DNA of 6,137 bases from Hyphomicrobium sp. (GTDB lineage: Bacteria > Pseudomonadota > Alphaproteobacteria > Rhizobiales > Hyphomicrobiaceae), in the NCBI GenBank assembly GCA_030609245.1, contig JAUWCP010000147.1, positions 1 to 6,137 of the forward strand, read 5' to 3'. The translations under genes were made by a program, and so were the position numbers. Below the pieces are notes generated by a model. The model did no database searches and was not told the origin of the DNA. It saw only the letters and a list, made by a program, of their open reading frames with translations. Below, piece after piece: positions 4,631 through 6,137 of the stretch; positions within the stretch are counted from its first letter, which is position 1, and every line of letters begins with the position of its first letter.

Positions 4631-5437
4631 TTAGCCTCTGCCAGCGAAGGCCATCAAGAGTCCGAGGCCCAATACGGCAAACGAGACGCCGGCCGCAATC
4701 CAAATTCTTTCTTTCGGGACACTCGGGCCCATCTTCATACCACCTGACTTCTTCGACGGCCCCTTATCTTTCGATGACGCCGCGCCCGGCGGCAGGACGG
4801 TGATCATGCCGTGCTTCAAGTGATTGGTGACCAACCACCAGTTCATAGGATAGGCGACGATGAAGCCGACCAACAACGCGATCGACATGCGGAACCAGAA
4901 CAACCCGTGGGTGGGATCATGCGCCTCCGGCACAGCGCGCCAGGCGAGCACCGACACCGGGATCATACCACCCATAAGACAGTTCATAGACAACAGCTCG
5001 GAGACGAACGTCTTCTCCAGAGACTTGCGGTAGGACCCCCCAAACATATCGCGCATGAACAGCGCCTGGAAGATCGTCCACCCGAAGGCGAAGCCCAGAA
5101 CGTACTCCAGCGCCACCTCGGTCATCACCGACAACGAGACGGCAGCCGCAATCACGGCACCGGCCAGAATACCAATGCCGTCGCCTGCCACGCAGTGCAT
5201 GGTGGACCCCAGCACCTGACGCCAGGGTGCAGCCACGAAGCGCGCATGTTCCTCGGGATCACGCTTGCGGCAACCCAAGACGTAGAGCGCCAGTCCGATC
5301 GGCCCGAAATAGGCCGTCAGCAGGATAAAGCCCCACTTGAGGACGGGATTTGCCGGCGTGTGCTGGATGTCGAGCGCAACGTAGAGAACTGACGCCGCAG
5401 TCAACGTGAACCAGATCATCATGACCGCTTCAAGCAT
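4631..5437 (-). CDS. DUF4396-like multi-pass membrane protein
   Basis: The 268-residue protein from ATG 5437 has about seven hydrophobic segments, near residues 5-23, 35-55, 84-103, 106-125, 150-167, 180-203 and 246-264. Conserved-looking polar residues lie at or in the helices: STMHCVAGDGIGI (78-90, with His81, Cys82, Asp86), SMNCLMGGMIPV (150-161) and YPMNWWLVTNHLKHGM (196-211, with His206 and His209). I recall these features from the DUF4396 family of bacterial membrane proteins, whose function is not established. A polar Lys/Ser/Gly linker (about 221-240) precedes the last helix. A TTG start 17 codons upstream is possible, but its extension is polar and lacks a good binding site. It lies 93 bases after a cytochrome c gene and 15 bases before an SDR gene. 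His, Cys and Met within the membrane could bind metal or haem; that is inference only. Confidence 0.75.
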   Translation of the reverse strand: MLEAVMMIWFTLTAASVLYVALDIQHTPANPVLKWGFILLTAYFGPIGLALYVLGCRKRDPEEHARFVAAPWRQVLGSTMHCVAGDGIGILAGAVIAAAVSLSVMTEVALEYVLGFAFGWTIFQALFMRDMFGGSYRKSLEKTFVSELLSMNCLMGGMIPVSVLAWRAVPEAHDPTHGLFWFRMSIALLVGFIVAYPMNWWLVTNHLKHGMITVLPPGAASSKDKGPSKKSGGMKMGPSVPKERIWIAAGVSFAVLGLGLLMAFAGRG

Positions 5438-5530
5438 CGTCGCCCCGCTTAGGTTGCTGCGGCACTGGAGCTGCCGCGCTTTCGCCAAAGACGGGGGTTT
5501 GCTTGAAACGCTAAGTCGATCTGCGCCCGC

Positions 5531-5962
5531 CTACTCCTCTTGTATCGTCTCGAGGTAGTGCGTCAACATCAGCACCCGCACATGCGGAGGCAGAAACCCG
5601 AACGCATACTCCGCGCCGGTAAAGCGCTTCCAAAACTCCGGCATCTGGAAGGTCTCGTGCCCCGGCACCTCTTTCTTGCCGGAGATGATGCGATAGACGC
5701 GCCAGAACGGAAACGTGCCGTCGTTAGTCTTGGCGATGCCCGTCAGATTGGTCGGCGCCTTGATCAACTGTTTGGCCATGGGGCCGTTGCCGGTGCCGTC
5801 GGCGCCGTGACAGGGCGCGCACTGCCACTCAAAGTCGTCCTTACCGGCATTGATCACCGTCGGGTCGGGTTTGTCCTGCGCCAACGCCGGGGTGGCGACG
5901 CCAAGAAGCAAACCGGCAATGACGCAAAGGGCGGGAAGGGAAGCACGGGGGGTGCACAGCAT
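5531..5962 (-). CDS. Periplasmic class I c-type cytochrome (143 aa)
   Basis: This is a small mono-haem electron carrier. Seen: a signal peptide (basic MLCTPRASLP, hydrophobic core ALCVIAGLLLGVA, cleavage after ATPALA at residue 28), the haem-attachment motif CAPCH at 48-52 followed by GADGTGNGP, a Pro-rich APTNLTGI (69-76), and a likely axial Met107 in FQMPEFW. The mature protein of about 115 residues has the normal length for one cytochrome c domain. The sixth-ligand context MPEFW replaces the more common MPxWG or MPAF. The start is fixed by AGGAGG five bases upstream; the frame continues open to the window edge, but that extension is Arg-rich and non-coding in style. It is followed on the same strand by the DUF4396-like gene after 93 bases. 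Its redox partner is not visible and may lie beyond the right edge. Confidence 0.9.
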   Translation of the reverse strand: MLCTPRASLPALCVIAGLLLGVATPALAQDKPDPTVINAGKDDFEWQCAPCHGADGTGNGPMAKQLIKAPTNLTGIAKTNDGTFPFWRVYRIISGKKEVPGHETFQMPEFWKRFTGAEYAFGFLPPHVRVLMLTHYLETIQEE

Positions 5963-6137
5963 GGGGTCCTCCTGGGGCAGCACATTCGGGTGTGCGAGGC
6001 GGCCTGTTGTTTGCGGTTGCCCCCAACCTGCCCTGCCGCCGCGCGGTTGGCTTTGATGCAGCTCAAGAAGGGGGTTGAGCCGGCCTTCCCTTCTTCCGTC
6101 ATGACGCAAAGCACGGCGCCGCCCTTCCTTCACTGAC
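5963..6137. other. Upstream region of the cytochrome c gene with several inverted repeats
   Basis: No gene is supported here. Reading towards the cytochrome gene there are a stem pair GCTCAA/TTGAGC (6061-6080, eight-base loop), an 8-bp palindrome CCGCGCGG (6039-6046) and GGTTG-CCCC-CAACC (6015-6028). A consensus AGGAGG (minus strand, 5968-5973) precedes the cytochrome start by five bases. No convincing -35/-10 pair was seen, so the promoter may be of another sigma class or lie past the edge. Confidence 0.4.

Noticed and set aside
4811..5392. 193-codon His/Arg-rich plus-strand frame opposite the DUF4396-like gene
   Set aside because: It is an antisense shadow of a membrane-protein gene; the His/Gln/Arg richness is what reverse reading of hydrophobic codons yields.
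5963..6133. 57-residue N-terminal extension of the cytochrome c
   Set aside because: The extension is Arg/Gly-rich, would bury the signal peptide, and the internal Met has a consensus AGGAGG at the right distance.
5540..6136. 198-codon plus-strand frame opposite the cytochrome c gene
   Set aside because: It is antisense to a gene with a clear haem motif and signal peptide, and it has no domain or start signal.

Overview
The window (about 59% GC by eye, clean alphaproteobacterial codon use) looks like chromosomal DNA of a Hyphomicrobiales-type alphaproteobacterium. Three observations point there: the aspartate aminotransferase closely resembles rhizobial AatA from memory, the left edge carries the divergent EF-G-like GTPase with a GPYSSGKT P-loop, and a 59-residue membrane protein opening MRLNPPT belongs to a type recalled from alphaproteobacteria. 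I cannot name a genus. No mobile element, CRISPR array, rRNA or tRNA was seen.

Layout. Positions 1-176 (minus) hold only the N-terminus of an EF-G-like translation GTPase that runs off the left edge, with a strong ribosome-binding site. Positions 177-812 are a gene-poor stretch with one weak small ORF (537-671, plus), a tentative promoter and an inverted repeat that may belong to the EF-G-like gene's leader. A 35-residue membrane peptide gene (813-920, minus) lies just downstream of aatA (1001-2203, minus); a cluster of short palindromes separates them. Three small membrane or envelope proteins of unknown function follow on the plus strand (2506-2928, 3039-3539, 3713-3892). The middle one has a C-terminal half resembling the catalytic half of a sortase barrel, including an LVTC motif and a following Arg.

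The right third is a minus-strand gene set, transcribed leftward: a periplasmic class I cytochrome c (5531-5962), a multi-pass DUF4396-like membrane protein (4631-5437) and an NADPH-type short-chain dehydrogenase (3899-4615). The last two are 15 bases apart and probably share a transcript. The cytochrome lies 93 bases upstream and may belong to it. A secreted haem protein next to a membrane protein rich in conserved His, Cys and Met suggests a redox or metal-linked envelope function, but the substrate cannot be read from this window. The short-chain dehydrogenase may simply be a downstream passenger.

Most of the window is ordinary housekeeping and conserved-hypothetical content. The least explained parts are the sortase-like protein, the tiny CxxC membrane peptide, the cytochrome/DUF4396 pair, and several perfect inverted repeats in gene leaders and ends.
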